Below, one piece after another: positions 1 through 5,427 of a stretch of 7,698 bases of DNA. Position 1 is the first letter of the stretch, and each line of letters opens with the position of its first letter. The notes beneath the pieces were generated by a model. That model saw nothing but the letters and a program-made list of their open reading frames with translations, did no database searches and had not been told where the DNA came from. This stretch comes from an uncultured Paraburkholderia sp. (GTDB lineage: Bacteria; Pseudomonadota; Gammaproteobacteria; Burkholderiales; Burkholderiaceae). A program made the translations under genes and the position numbers. The DNA lies in the NCBI GenBank assembly GCA_937917025.1, contig CALFSF010000328.1:1-7698 (forward strand), read 5' to 3'.

Positions 1-747
1 GAACGCCACCGACGTGCCGCTCGCGTGATGCGCACGCTTGATGTAGCCAAGTTCGAGCAGCTGATGCCGGACCACGCCGGGATAACGGTCGGTGATCAGC
101 AGATGGCCCTTCTTCGGTTGCAACGGCACCGATGGCACGAGGCACGACGCCGCGATCCCGTTCGCGACGATCACATGCGCGGCATCGATCCGCTCGCCGC
201 TGCGTAACGTCACATGCCGGGCCTCGACGCCTGCGACTTCGGTGTTGAGCCGCACGTTGATGTTCGCCGCGGCAGGCGATTGCGTGAGCAGCCATTCCGC
301 AGCGGTCGGTGCGTACACGATGCTGTCGTGTTCGATGCGCAGCCCGCCTGCCATCGAGGGCGCAAGCGCCGGCTCGCACGCGCGCAGCGCCTGCGCGTCC
401 AGCAGTTGCGCCGCGACGCCTTGCGCCGCGAACGCGTCGCGCATCGCGCGGGCAGCGGCGAGTTCCTCATCGTCCGCGGCAACCCATAGCGTGCCGCAGC
501 GCGCGAACGCGTCGCGCACGCGAAGCTGCGGCGCAAGCGCCAGCCACAGGTCGCGCGAATATCGGCTCAGTGCGAATTCCGCCGGCGTGTCGTTCATCAC
601 GACAATGTGACCCATGCCGGCCGCCGTCGCGCCGCCACCGATGCCGCCCGCGTCGATCACGTCGACGCGCATGCCGCGCGCCGCCAGCTCCGCCGCGCAC
701 GCAGCGCCGACGATGCCCGCGCCGACGATCAACGCATCCGCCGTCAT
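1..747 (-). CDS. FAD-dependent D-amino-acid/D-hydroxyproline dehydrogenase (partial, C-terminus off left edge)
   Basis: The first 249 residues of a DAO-superfamily flavoprotein are visible, and the frame is still open at base 1. The N-terminus shows a Rossmann FAD-binding motif GAGIVG (residues 9-14) followed by a strand ending in Asp32, the expected ribose-binding acidic residue. A glycine-rich stretch (GGIGGGATAAGMGH, 34-47) is where this family contacts the flavin. The segment PKKGHLLITD (211-220) resembles the conserved P-x-x-G element of glycine oxidase/D-amino-acid dehydrogenases. Family members are usually about 370-420 residues, so perhaps 60% is present. Its ATG overlaps the epimerase stop codon as ATGA, so the two are probably translationally coupled; no separate strong ribosome binding site is seen. 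By context I infer that it oxidises cis-4-hydroxy-D-proline to 1-pyrroline-4-hydroxy-2-carboxylate at the membrane or in the cytoplasm. The substrate is inferred from the neighbours; the sequence alone would also fit another D-amino-acid or glycine oxidase. Confidence 0.85.
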   Translation of the reverse strand, partial: MTADALIVGAGIVGAACAAELAARGMRVDVIDAGGIGGGATAAGMGHIVVMNDTPAEFALSRYSRDLWLALAPQLRVRDAFARCGTLWVAADDEELAAARAMRDAFAAQGVAAQLLDAQALRACEPALAPSMAGGLRIEHDSIVYAPTAAEWLLTQSPAAANINVRLNTEVAGVEARHVTLRSGERIDAAHVIVANGIAASCLVPSVPLQPKKGHLLITDRYPGVVRHQLLELGYIKRAHHASGTSVAF

Positions 748-1691
748 TGCGTCCGGATGCCCCACGCGAACGGATCGCGATCATCGAAGCACAGCTTGCC
801 CTCGGCCATGATGTGCGCGTGACCGGTAATCGTCGGGATGACCGTATCGCTGGCATCGCCCGCGCGCCAGCTCGCCTCGAACACGCTGCCGATGATGCTT
901 TCCTGGCGCCACACCGCGCCTTCGGCGAGCTTGCCGTCCTCCGCGAGGCACGCCACTTTCGCGCTCGTGCCGGTGCCGCACGGCGAGCGGTCGTAGGCGT
1001 TACCCGGACACAGCACGAAGTTGCGGCTGTCGTTGCCCGGCAGCGCAGGCGGTCCGAAAAGTTCGATGTGGTCGATCAACGCGCCGTCGGCGCCGGTGAT
1101 GTTCTGCGCGATCAGCGCATCGCGGATCGTCGAGGTGAACGTCGTGAGTTCCGCGATATTGGCCGGCGTCAGCGTGCGCCCATGATCCGCGACGAGGAAA
1201 AACCAGTTGCCGCCCCACGCGACGTCGCCCGTCAGCGGGCCGTAGCCGGGTACGTCGACCGTCACGGCACGTCGATGCCGGCGCGCCGGTACATTGCGCA
1301 CGGACACGCTGCCGTCGTCGTTGAGCGTCGCATCGACCACGCCCACCGGCGTTTCGATGCGATGCTGGCCGGGCCCGATGCGTCCCATATGCGCAAGCGA
1401 CACGACGAGTCCGATCGTGCCATGCCCGCACATGCCCAGATAGCCGACGTTGTTGAAGAAGATGACGCCCGCCGCGCTTTCAGCGTCGTCCGGTTCGCAC
1501 AGCAGCGCGCCGACCACGACGTCCGATCCGCGCGGCTCGGTGACGATGCCCGCGCGCCAGTCGTCGAAGCGCGTGCGCAGCACGTCGAAACGCTCCGCGA
1601 GCGTACCGCCGCCCAGTTCCGGGCCACCCGACACGACGAGGCGGGTCGGTTCACCGCCCGTGTGCGAGTCAATTACGTTGAGGGTTTTCAT
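744..1691 (-). CDS. lhpA: 4-hydroxyproline 2-epimerase (proline racemase family)
   Basis: This 315-residue protein belongs to the proline racemase family of PLP-independent epimerases, which use a pair of cysteines as acid and base. Both are present: Cys88 in GMCGHGTIG (86-94) and Cys238 in DRSPCGTGT (234-242), with His90 and Asp234 nearby as in characterised hydroxyproline epimerases. The N-terminus MKTLNVIDSHTGGEPTRLV is typical of 4-hydroxyproline epimerases. I chose the ATG at 1691 on that basis. A GTG at 1715 would add eight residues, but neither start has a clear Shine-Dalgarno sequence. The enzyme is expected to convert trans-4-hydroxy-L-proline to cis-4-hydroxy-D-proline in the cytoplasm, the first step of bacterial hydroxyproline breakdown. 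It is the first gene of a minus-strand operon, overlaps the FAD dehydrogenase by four bases, and is divergent from an lhpC-like gene. Proline racemase or 3-hydroxyproline dehydratase are less likely: the second catalytic cysteine excludes the usual dehydratase pattern. Confidence 0.93.
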   Translation of the reverse strand: MKTLNVIDSHTGGEPTRLVVSGGPELGGGTLAERFDVLRTRFDDWRAGIVTEPRGSDVVVGALLCEPDDAESAAGVIFFNNVGYLGMCGHGTIGLVVSLAHMGRIGPGQHRIETPVGVVDATLNDDGSVSVRNVPARRHRRAVTVDVPGYGPLTGDVAWGGNWFFLVADHGRTLTPANIAELTTFTSTIRDALIAQNITGADGALIDHIELFGPPALPGNDSRNFVLCPGNAYDRSPCGTGTSAKVACLAEDGKLAEGAVWRQESIIGSVFEASWRAGDASDTVIPTITGHAHIMAEGKLCFDDRDPFAWGIRTQ

Positions 1692-1745
1692 GTCGCCATG
1701 GTAGAAACGAAGCACCCGCGAGTCTTGGCGTGATTACGCGCACGC

Positions 1746-1857
1746 GATGACGATTTCGGCATAGCACGTGGACAGGCGCATGGTTGCGTCGCGTGCGCCG
1801 CCTTGCATCGAGTACGCGGGATGGGCACCTGCGCGGCCCTGTGCCGAAATCGTCATC
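1746..1857. repeat. Perfect 16-bp inverted repeat, arms 80 bp apart, probable operator pair
   Basis: The left arm GATGACGATTTCGGCA (1746-1761) is the exact reverse complement of the right arm at 1842-1857. Arm centres are 96 bp apart, about nine helical turns, which would place two bound proteins on the same face of the DNA. The arms lie 54 bp from the epimerase ATG and 80 bp from the lhpC ATG. A paired operator that loops the divergent promoter is my inference. The alternatives are a cruciform or a leftover of a small inversion. Confidence 0.6.
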
Positions 1858-1925
1858 CGGCACGCGAGAATCGCGCAAGACCGGCGATTTTTCGGCGATT
1901 AGACTCCGCTCAGATCATCACCATC

Positions 1926-1930
1926 AGGAG
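1926..1930 (+). promoter_or_regulatory. Ribosome binding site AGGAG of lhpC-like gene
   Basis: AGGAG lies seven bases before the ATG at 1938. It fixes the start there and rules out the in-frame upstream extension that reaches back to 1803. Confidence 0.9.
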
Positions 1931-1937
1931 AACCCCC

Positions 1938-2843
1938 ATGGCCCATATCTGGGAAGGCGTATTGCCCGCGGTCACCACCAAATTCAACGCGGATTTCAGC
2001 ATAGACCGCGCGTGGACGAAGAAAAACATCGAAGCGCAGATCGATGCCGGCGTCGACGGCATCATCGTGTGCGGCTCGCTCGGCGAAGCATCGACGCTCT
2101 CGCTCGACGAGAAGCTCGAGGTGCTCGACATCGCCGTCGACGCGTCTCGCGGACGCGTGCCAGTGCTGCTGACCATCGCCGAAAACAGCACGCTCGATGG
2201 CTGCCGTCAGGCCGAAGCGGGTACGAAGCGCGGCGCGTCGGGCTATATGGTGCTGCCGGGCCTGCGTTATCTGTCGGACCGGCGCGAGACGTTGAACCAC
2301 TTCCGGATGATCGCGAACGCGAGCGCGTTGCCGCTGATGATCTACAACAACCCGCTCGCATACGGCGTCGACATGACGCCCGACATGTTCGCGGAAATCG
2401 CCGACGAAAAGAAAATCGTCGCGATCAAGGAATCGAGCGGCGACGTGCGGCGCGTGACGGATTTGATCAACGCGGTGGGCGATCGCTTCGCGATTCTGTG
2501 CGGCGTCGACAATCTGGCGATGGAAGCGGTGCTGATGGGCGCGCACGGCTGGGTCGCGGGCCTCGTGTGCGCGTTCCCGCATGAGACGGTCGCGATTTAC
2601 AGGCTGATCAAGGCCGGCCGTATCGAGGAAGCGCGCGCGATCTATCGCTGGTTCGCGCCGCTGCTCGCGCTGGATGTGTCGGCGAAACTCGTGCAGAACA
2701 TCAAGCTCGCCGAGGCGATCGTCGGGCTCGGAACGGAACCGGTCCGGCCGCCGCGCCTTCCGCTTGCGGGCGACGAGCGCAAATCCGTCGAAGCGTTGAT
2801 CCGCCGTTCGATCGAGACGCGCCCGACACTGCCTTCGCTTTGA
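1938..2843 (+). CDS. lhpC: DHDPS/NAL-family lyase, probable 1-pyrroline-4-hydroxy-2-carboxylate deaminase
   Basis: The 301-residue product is a class I aldolase-type TIM barrel of the dihydrodipicolinate synthase/N-acetylneuraminate lyase family, at the usual length. Visible hallmarks are the GSLGE loop (46-50, in place of the common GTTGE), the catalytic-region tyrosine Tyr136 in YNNP (136-139), and the Schiff-base lysine Lys164 in AIKESSGD (162-169). The start is set by AGGAG. It diverges from a 4-hydroxyproline epimerase and a FAD dehydrogenase. In hydroxyproline pathways the DHDPS-like member removes water and ammonia from pyrroline-4-hydroxy-2-carboxylate to give 2-oxoglutarate semialdehyde, which is the role I infer here. 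True dihydrodipicolinate synthase (dapA) is less likely, because the genomic context is catabolic and the GTTGE motif is altered. Confidence in the family is very high; for the specific substrate it rests on context. Confidence 0.85.
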   Translation: MAHIWEGVLPAVTTKFNADFSIDRAWTKKNIEAQIDAGVDGIIVCGSLGEASTLSLDEKLEVLDIAVDASRGRVPVLLTIAENSTLDGCRQAEAGTKRGASGYMVLPGLRYLSDRRETLNHFRMIANASALPLMIYNNPLAYGVDMTPDMFAEIADEKKIVAIKESSGDVRRVTDLINAVGDRFAILCGVDNLAMEAVLMGAHGWVAGLVCAFPHETVAIYRLIKAGRIEEARAIYRWFAPLLALDVSAKLVQNIKLAEAIVGLGTEPVRPPRLPLAGDERKSVEALIRRSIETRPTLPSL

Positions 2844-2851
2844 GTATGGTC

Positions 2852-2922
2852 CGCACGCGAGGGTTGTGCTGCGACGAACGTGTGTAGACGTTCGCGTGCG
2901 TGACGGGGGTTTTCAGGGTTTT
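2852..2922 (+). terminator. Possible terminator after lhpC with competing hairpins
   Basis: Within the 121-bp gap between the convergent lhpC and response-regulator genes, two stems share bases and cannot form together. The first is a 7-bp stem CGAACGT/ACGTTCG (2875-2881 with 2888-2894, 6-nt loop). The second is a 9-bp stem CGCACGCGA/TCGCGTGCG (2852-2860 with 2892-2900). TTTT runs at 2910-2913 and 2919-2922 follow. The distance from stem to T-run is longer than in a textbook intrinsic terminator, so this is tentative. Confidence 0.35.
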
Positions 2923-2936
2923 AGAGGGTTTGCATC

Positions 2937-2956
2937 CCCGCGTCATGATTCGCGGG
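2937..2956. terminator. Small hairpin between convergent genes
   Basis: CCCGCG (2937-2942) pairs with CGCGGG (2951-2956) around an 8-nt loop, nine bases past the response-regulator stop on the minus strand. There is no T-run after it in the minus direction. It may slow or mark the transcript end, but the evidence is only the stem. Confidence 0.25.
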
Positions 2957-2964
2957 CGCTGCGC

Positions 2965-3420
2965 TTAAGCGGCCTTTTGCTGCTCCGCTTCACCCGGGCG
3001 CAGATAGAGCAGCCGGTAGCCGCTCTTGTAGACCGGCTGCAGCCGGAAATCGTTTTGCGGATCGATGGCGAGCAGCACGCGCAGGCGAGACACGTGGCTG
3101 TCGATCGTGCGGGTGAACTCGCGGAACTCGCGCCCCCACACCATCGCGAAGATGTGATCGCGCGACAGCACGCGGCCGATGTTGGAAAAGAACAGCGACG
3201 CCAGCCGGTACTGGGTTCCCGACAGATGAATCGGGTTGCCGCGCAACGTCACCAGCTGCCGGCGTGTATCGAAGTGATACGGGCCACAGTCGAAACGCGC
3301 CGCGCCGTGCCGCTCCGGATACGCGCGGCGCAGCAGCGCACGAACGCGCGCGCGAAATTCGAAGGGACGCGCCGGCAGCGTCATATAGTCGTCCGCGCCG
3401 TACGACAGCGCGCGCATCAT
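2965..3420 (-). CDS. Possible separately translated DNA-binding fragment of the response regulator
   Basis: From an internal ATG at 3420, just past the frame break, an intact 151-residue frame covers the last part of the receiver (SYGADDYM) and the whole OmpR-type winged helix. A strong GGAGG lies five bases upstream. If used, it would yield a DNA-binding protein with only the end of the receiver. The ribosome binding site could be a by-product of the Gly/Ser-Glu-Glu codons at that point, so expression is a hypothesis. Confidence 0.35.
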   Translation of the reverse strand: MMRALSYGADDYMTLPARPFEFRARVRALLRRAYPERHGAARFDCGPYHFDTRRQLVTLRGNPIHLSGTQYRLASLFFSNIGRVLSRDHIFAMVWGREFREFTRTIDSHVSRLRVLLAIDPQNDFRLQPVYKSGYRLLYLRPGEAEQQKAA

Positions 3421-3425
3421 GCTTT

Positions 3426-3430
3426 CCTCC
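3426..3430 (-). promoter_or_regulatory. Internal Shine-Dalgarno GGAGG
   Basis: On the minus strand, GGAGG lies five bases before the ATG at 3420 inside the broken response regulator. It is a better match than the AAGAG in front of the gene's own start at 3682. Confidence 0.4.
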
Positions 3431-3432
3431 GA

Positions 3433-3448
3433 GCCATCGGCCGATGGC
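3433..3448. repeat. Perfect 16-bp palindrome at the frameshift
   Basis: GCCATCGGCCGATGGC equals its own reverse complement. The reading frame of the response regulator changes at its centre. Removing one central base restores the protein and leaves a 15-base quasi-palindrome (7-bp arms around one base). Confidence 0.9.
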
Positions 3449-3859
3449 GAACATCACCGGCAACTGTTCGCCGCCCACCGCGCGCACCGATTTCAGAATG
3501 TCCGCGCCCGACAGGCGCGCCCCATGCCAGTCGAGCACCAGCATGTCGACGCTCGAACGCACCATTGCCTTTGAAAGACTCACGCCGTCCTGATACGTCA
3601 GGCACGTATGCCCTGCCTCGGTGATGATCTTTTCGATGATCTTGCAGTACACAGGGTCGCGCTGGAGGATGGCAATACGCATGAGAGAACTCTTAACAGG
3701 TGGATTCGCCCGCGATTCTGTTGGCGCGCTCTCCCCCGGCCCATAAGAGCAGTCCGAATTTCGGCACGCACCCGGTACACACCGGGCGCCCGCGCGGAGA
3801 CGCCCGCCGCCCGCGCCTGTGCGCCTCGCGTGGGTTGCGCCGTCCAGCGCCGACAGCGC

Positions 3860-3890
3860 TTGTCGAGACCCGGCTTTCATCCTGTAAAAT
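3860..3890 (+). promoter_or_regulatory. Candidate sigma-70 promoter for the MHS transporter
   Basis: TTGTCG (3860-3865) and TAAAAT (3885-3890) resemble -35 and -10 boxes, but the 19-bp spacer is longer than the optimal 17. The implied leader would be about 155 nt. Confidence 0.35.
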
Positions 3891-4002
3891 CGCGCGCTGG
3901 CAAAAAAAGTCGTCGACACGCGCGCCCTTATCCGGGCGGCGTGCCTGTGTTTCGTGCCCTACCCCCGCGCCTTTCACCTCTCTCGCCCGACGCCGCCGCA
4001 TT

Positions 4003-4026
4003 CCACGCTTTTCCGCGTGGTATATC
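4003..4026 (+). promoter_or_regulatory. Leader hairpin and extended -10-like site before the MHS transporter
   Basis: CCACGC (4003-4008) pairs with GCGTGG (4015-4020) around TTTTCC. The 3' arm runs into TGGTATATC (4018-4026), an extended -10-like sequence 24 bp before the ATG at 4051. Either a second promoter or a leader structure is possible; nothing in the sequence decides between them. Confidence 0.3.
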
Positions 4027-4050
4027 AATCCAGAAAATCACGACATCGCA

Positions 4051-5358
4051 ATGCAAGCTACGGAACTGGGTAGGGCACAATCCGCACAACCCGTCACACC
4101 ACGCGCCCTCACCGGCAGCGACTACAAAACGTTAGGACTGGCCGCGCTCGGCGGCGCACTCGAGTTCTACGACTTCATCATCTTTGTGTTTTTCGCGCCG
4201 GTCATCGGCCATCTGTTTTTTCCCGCGGTGATGCCGGAATGGCTGCGTCAGGTGCAAACCTTCGGCATCTTCGCGGCCGGCTATCTTGCGCGGCCGCTGG
4301 GCGGCATCGTCATGGCGCACTTCGGCGACCTGTTCGGACGCAAGCGCATGTTCACGCTGAGCGTGCTGCTGATGGCGCTGCCGACGCTGCTGATGGGGCT
4401 GTTGCCCACGTACGCAAGCATCGGCGTGATGGCGCCCGTGCTGCTGCTTCTGTTTCGCGTGATGCAGGGCGCGGCGGTGGGCGGCGAAGTGCCGGGCGCA
4501 TGGGTGTTCGTCTCCGAGCACGTGCACGAGCGGCACATCGGCTACGCGTGCGGCACGCTGACGGCGGGTCTCACGGCCGGCATCCTGCTCGGTTCGCTGA
4601 TCGCGGCGGCCGTCAACCATCAATTCGCACCCGCTGAAATCGCGGACTACGCGTGGCGCGTGCCGTTCCTGCTCGGCGGCGTGTTCGGCCTGTTCTCGGT
4701 CTATCTGCGCCGCTGGCTGCATGAAACACCGGTGTTCGCCGAAATGAAGCAGCGCAAGTCGCTCGCCGCGGAAATTCCGCTCAAGGCCGTGCTGCGCGAT
4801 CATGGACGCGCGGTGATCGTTTCGATGCTGCTCACGTGGATGCTTTCGGCGGCCATCGTCGTCGTGATCCTGATGACGCCGACGCTGCTGCAAAAGCAGT
4901 TTCACATCACGCCGGAAACGTCGCTGCTCGCGAACTGCGTCGCGACGCTGTGCCTGACCATCGGCTGCGTGATGGCGGGCTCGATAGCGGGCCGCATCGG
5001 CGCGGGGCGGACGATTTTCATCGGTGGCATCGCGCTCGCGGTATGCTATTACGCGATGTTCCGGCGGTTCATGGCCGATACGTCGTGGCTCGTGCCGTTT
5101 TACGGCGCGAGCGGTTTTCTCGTCGGCGTGATCGGCGCCATTCCGTGCGTGATGGTCAAGGCCTTTCCACCGGTCGTGCGGTTCTCCGGCATTTCGTTTT
5201 CGTACAACGTGGCCTATGCGGTGTTCGGCGGCCTCACGCCGATCGTCGTCTCGCTGATGATGAAGTCGGATCCGCTGGCCGCGCCGATGTACGTCGGCGC
5301 GATCTGCATTCTCGGCACACTGACGACGTTCTTCATCAAGGACGCGCCGCAGCGCTGA
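4051..5358 (+). CDS. MFS transporter, metabolite:H+ symporter (MHS) type
   Basis: This 435-residue inner-membrane protein has the length and hydrophobic pattern of a 12-helix MFS symporter. Family marks are EFYDF in helix 1 (38-42, compare E-W-Y-D-F in KgtP/ProP/ShiA), motif A GDLFGRKR (92-99) in the loop between helices 2 and 3, and RVMQGAAVGGEVPGA (136-150), matching the R-x-x-Q-G-x-x-x-G-G-E signature of MHS members. It should import an organic acid or a compatible solute with protons; the substrate cannot be read from the sequence. I chose the ATG at 4051 because the protein's family-like sequence begins shortly after it. There is no strong ribosome binding site there, and the frame is open upstream to 3700 without family-like residues. 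It diverges from the broken response regulator, which may once have controlled it, and may be cotranscribed with the downstream DHA2 exporter. Confidence 0.88.
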   Translation: MQATELGRAQSAQPVTPRALTGSDYKTLGLAALGGALEFYDFIIFVFFAPVIGHLFFPAVMPEWLRQVQTFGIFAAGYLARPLGGIVMAHFGDLFGRKRMFTLSVLLMALPTLLMGLLPTYASIGVMAPVLLLLFRVMQGAAVGGEVPGAWVFVSEHVHERHIGYACGTLTAGLTAGILLGSLIAAAVNHQFAPAEIADYAWRVPFLLGGVFGLFSVYLRRWLHETPVFAEMKQRKSLAAEIPLKAVLRDHGRAVIVSMLLTWMLSAAIVVVILMTPTLLQKQFHITPETSLLANCVATLCLTIGCVMAGSIAGRIGAGRTIFIGGIALAVCYYAMFRRFMADTSWLVPFYGASGFLVGVIGAIPCVMVKAFPPVVRFSGISFSYNVAYAVFGGLTPIVVSLMMKSDPLAAPMYVGAICILGTLTTFFIKDAPQR

Positions 5359-5415
5359 CGCGTGACGGGCGGGAACGCATCCATACTTCACGGCAGCACG
5401 AAACATCGCTGCGTG

Positions 5416-5421
5416 AGAAGG
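5416..5421 (+). promoter_or_regulatory. Ribosome binding site AGAAGG of the DHA2 transporter
   Basis: AGAAGG lies six bases before the ATG at 5428. It supports that start over the in-frame codon at 5362 and the second ATG at 5437. Confidence 0.7.
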
Positions 5422-5427
5422 TCTACG

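Larger units (their letters stand above)
1692..1937. promoter_or_regulatory. Divergent promoter/operator region of the hydroxyproline genes
   Basis: These 246 bp separate the starts of the epimerase (minus) and the lhpC-like gene (plus), so both promoters should lie here. The region is less GC-rich near the plus-strand start. It contains a perfect long-spaced inverted repeat (listed separately) and a direct repeat CGGCGATT at 1882-1889 and 1893-1900, with an 11-bp period (about one helical turn). No -35/-10 pair close to the sigma-70 consensus stands out; TAGACT at 1900-1905 is only a weak -10 candidate for the plus-strand gene. In other proteobacteria these genes are controlled by dedicated hydroxyproline-responsive regulators. 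None is encoded in this window. Confidence 0.7.
2965..3682 (-). pseudogene. OmpR/PhoB-type response regulator, reading frame broken by +1 shift
   Basis: Two frames together give a full two-domain regulator of 238 residues. Frame one from the ATG at 3682 encodes a receiver (MRIAILQRDP onward, candidate phospho-acceptor Asp51 in VLDWHGA) up to about PVMFAIG (75-81). The rest, DGSEESMMRALSYGADDYM onward, is one base out of register, at 3440-3441. It contains the winged-helix DNA-binding domain (about 128-228) with the typical TRTIDSHVSRLRVLL recognition region and the GYRLLYL end. Dropping one C restores a continuous protein, so the sequence has one extra base or lacks two. As written, frame one stays open to 2990 but loses the DNA-binding domain. 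The receiver looks degenerate: Gln7/Arg8 replace the Mg-binding acidic pair, Ile80 stands at the usual Thr/Ser, and Leu102 at the usual Lys. No histidine kinase lies nearby. An assembly error is an alternative to a true pseudogene. The start has a weak AAGAG. Confidence 0.8.
3683..4050. promoter_or_regulatory. 368-bp intergenic region between response regulator and MHS transporter
   Basis: No gene is convincing here; the open frames crossing it have no family-like sequence. It should hold both divergent promoters. Structures seen are a short palindrome CCGAATTTCGG (3754-3764), a 6-bp stem CCCGGT/ACCGGG with a 4-nt loop (3771-3786), a -10-like TAAAAT (3885-3890), and a leader hairpin at 4003-4020. 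Confidence 0.6.

Noticed and set aside
309..1733. 474-codon plus-strand open frame
   Set aside because: It lies opposite the FAD dehydrogenase and epimerase, and its translation is Arg/Ala-rich without motifs. The minus-strand genes carry catalytic residues.
1803..1937. N-terminal extension of the lhpC-like gene by 45 codons
   Set aside because: The AGGAG and family-typical N-terminus place the start at 1938. The extension would cover the right arm of the inverted repeat and has no conserved sequence.
2907..2931. G-quadruplex or telomere-like repeat GGGTTTT
   Set aside because: Only three G-tracts occur close together, one short of a standard quadruplex, and the repeat is too short and irregular to be a tandem array.
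3435..3450. Programmed +1 frameshifting in the response regulator
   Set aside because: There is no in-frame stop or rare-codon slip site like that of prfB. The Shine-Dalgarno-like GGAGG lies after, not before, the shift. A mutation or sequencing error is simpler.
3700..4050. Plus-strand open frame running into the MHS transporter
   Set aside because: The upstream part lacks family-like sequence, would cover the promoter region, and family-like residues begin only after the ATG at 4051.
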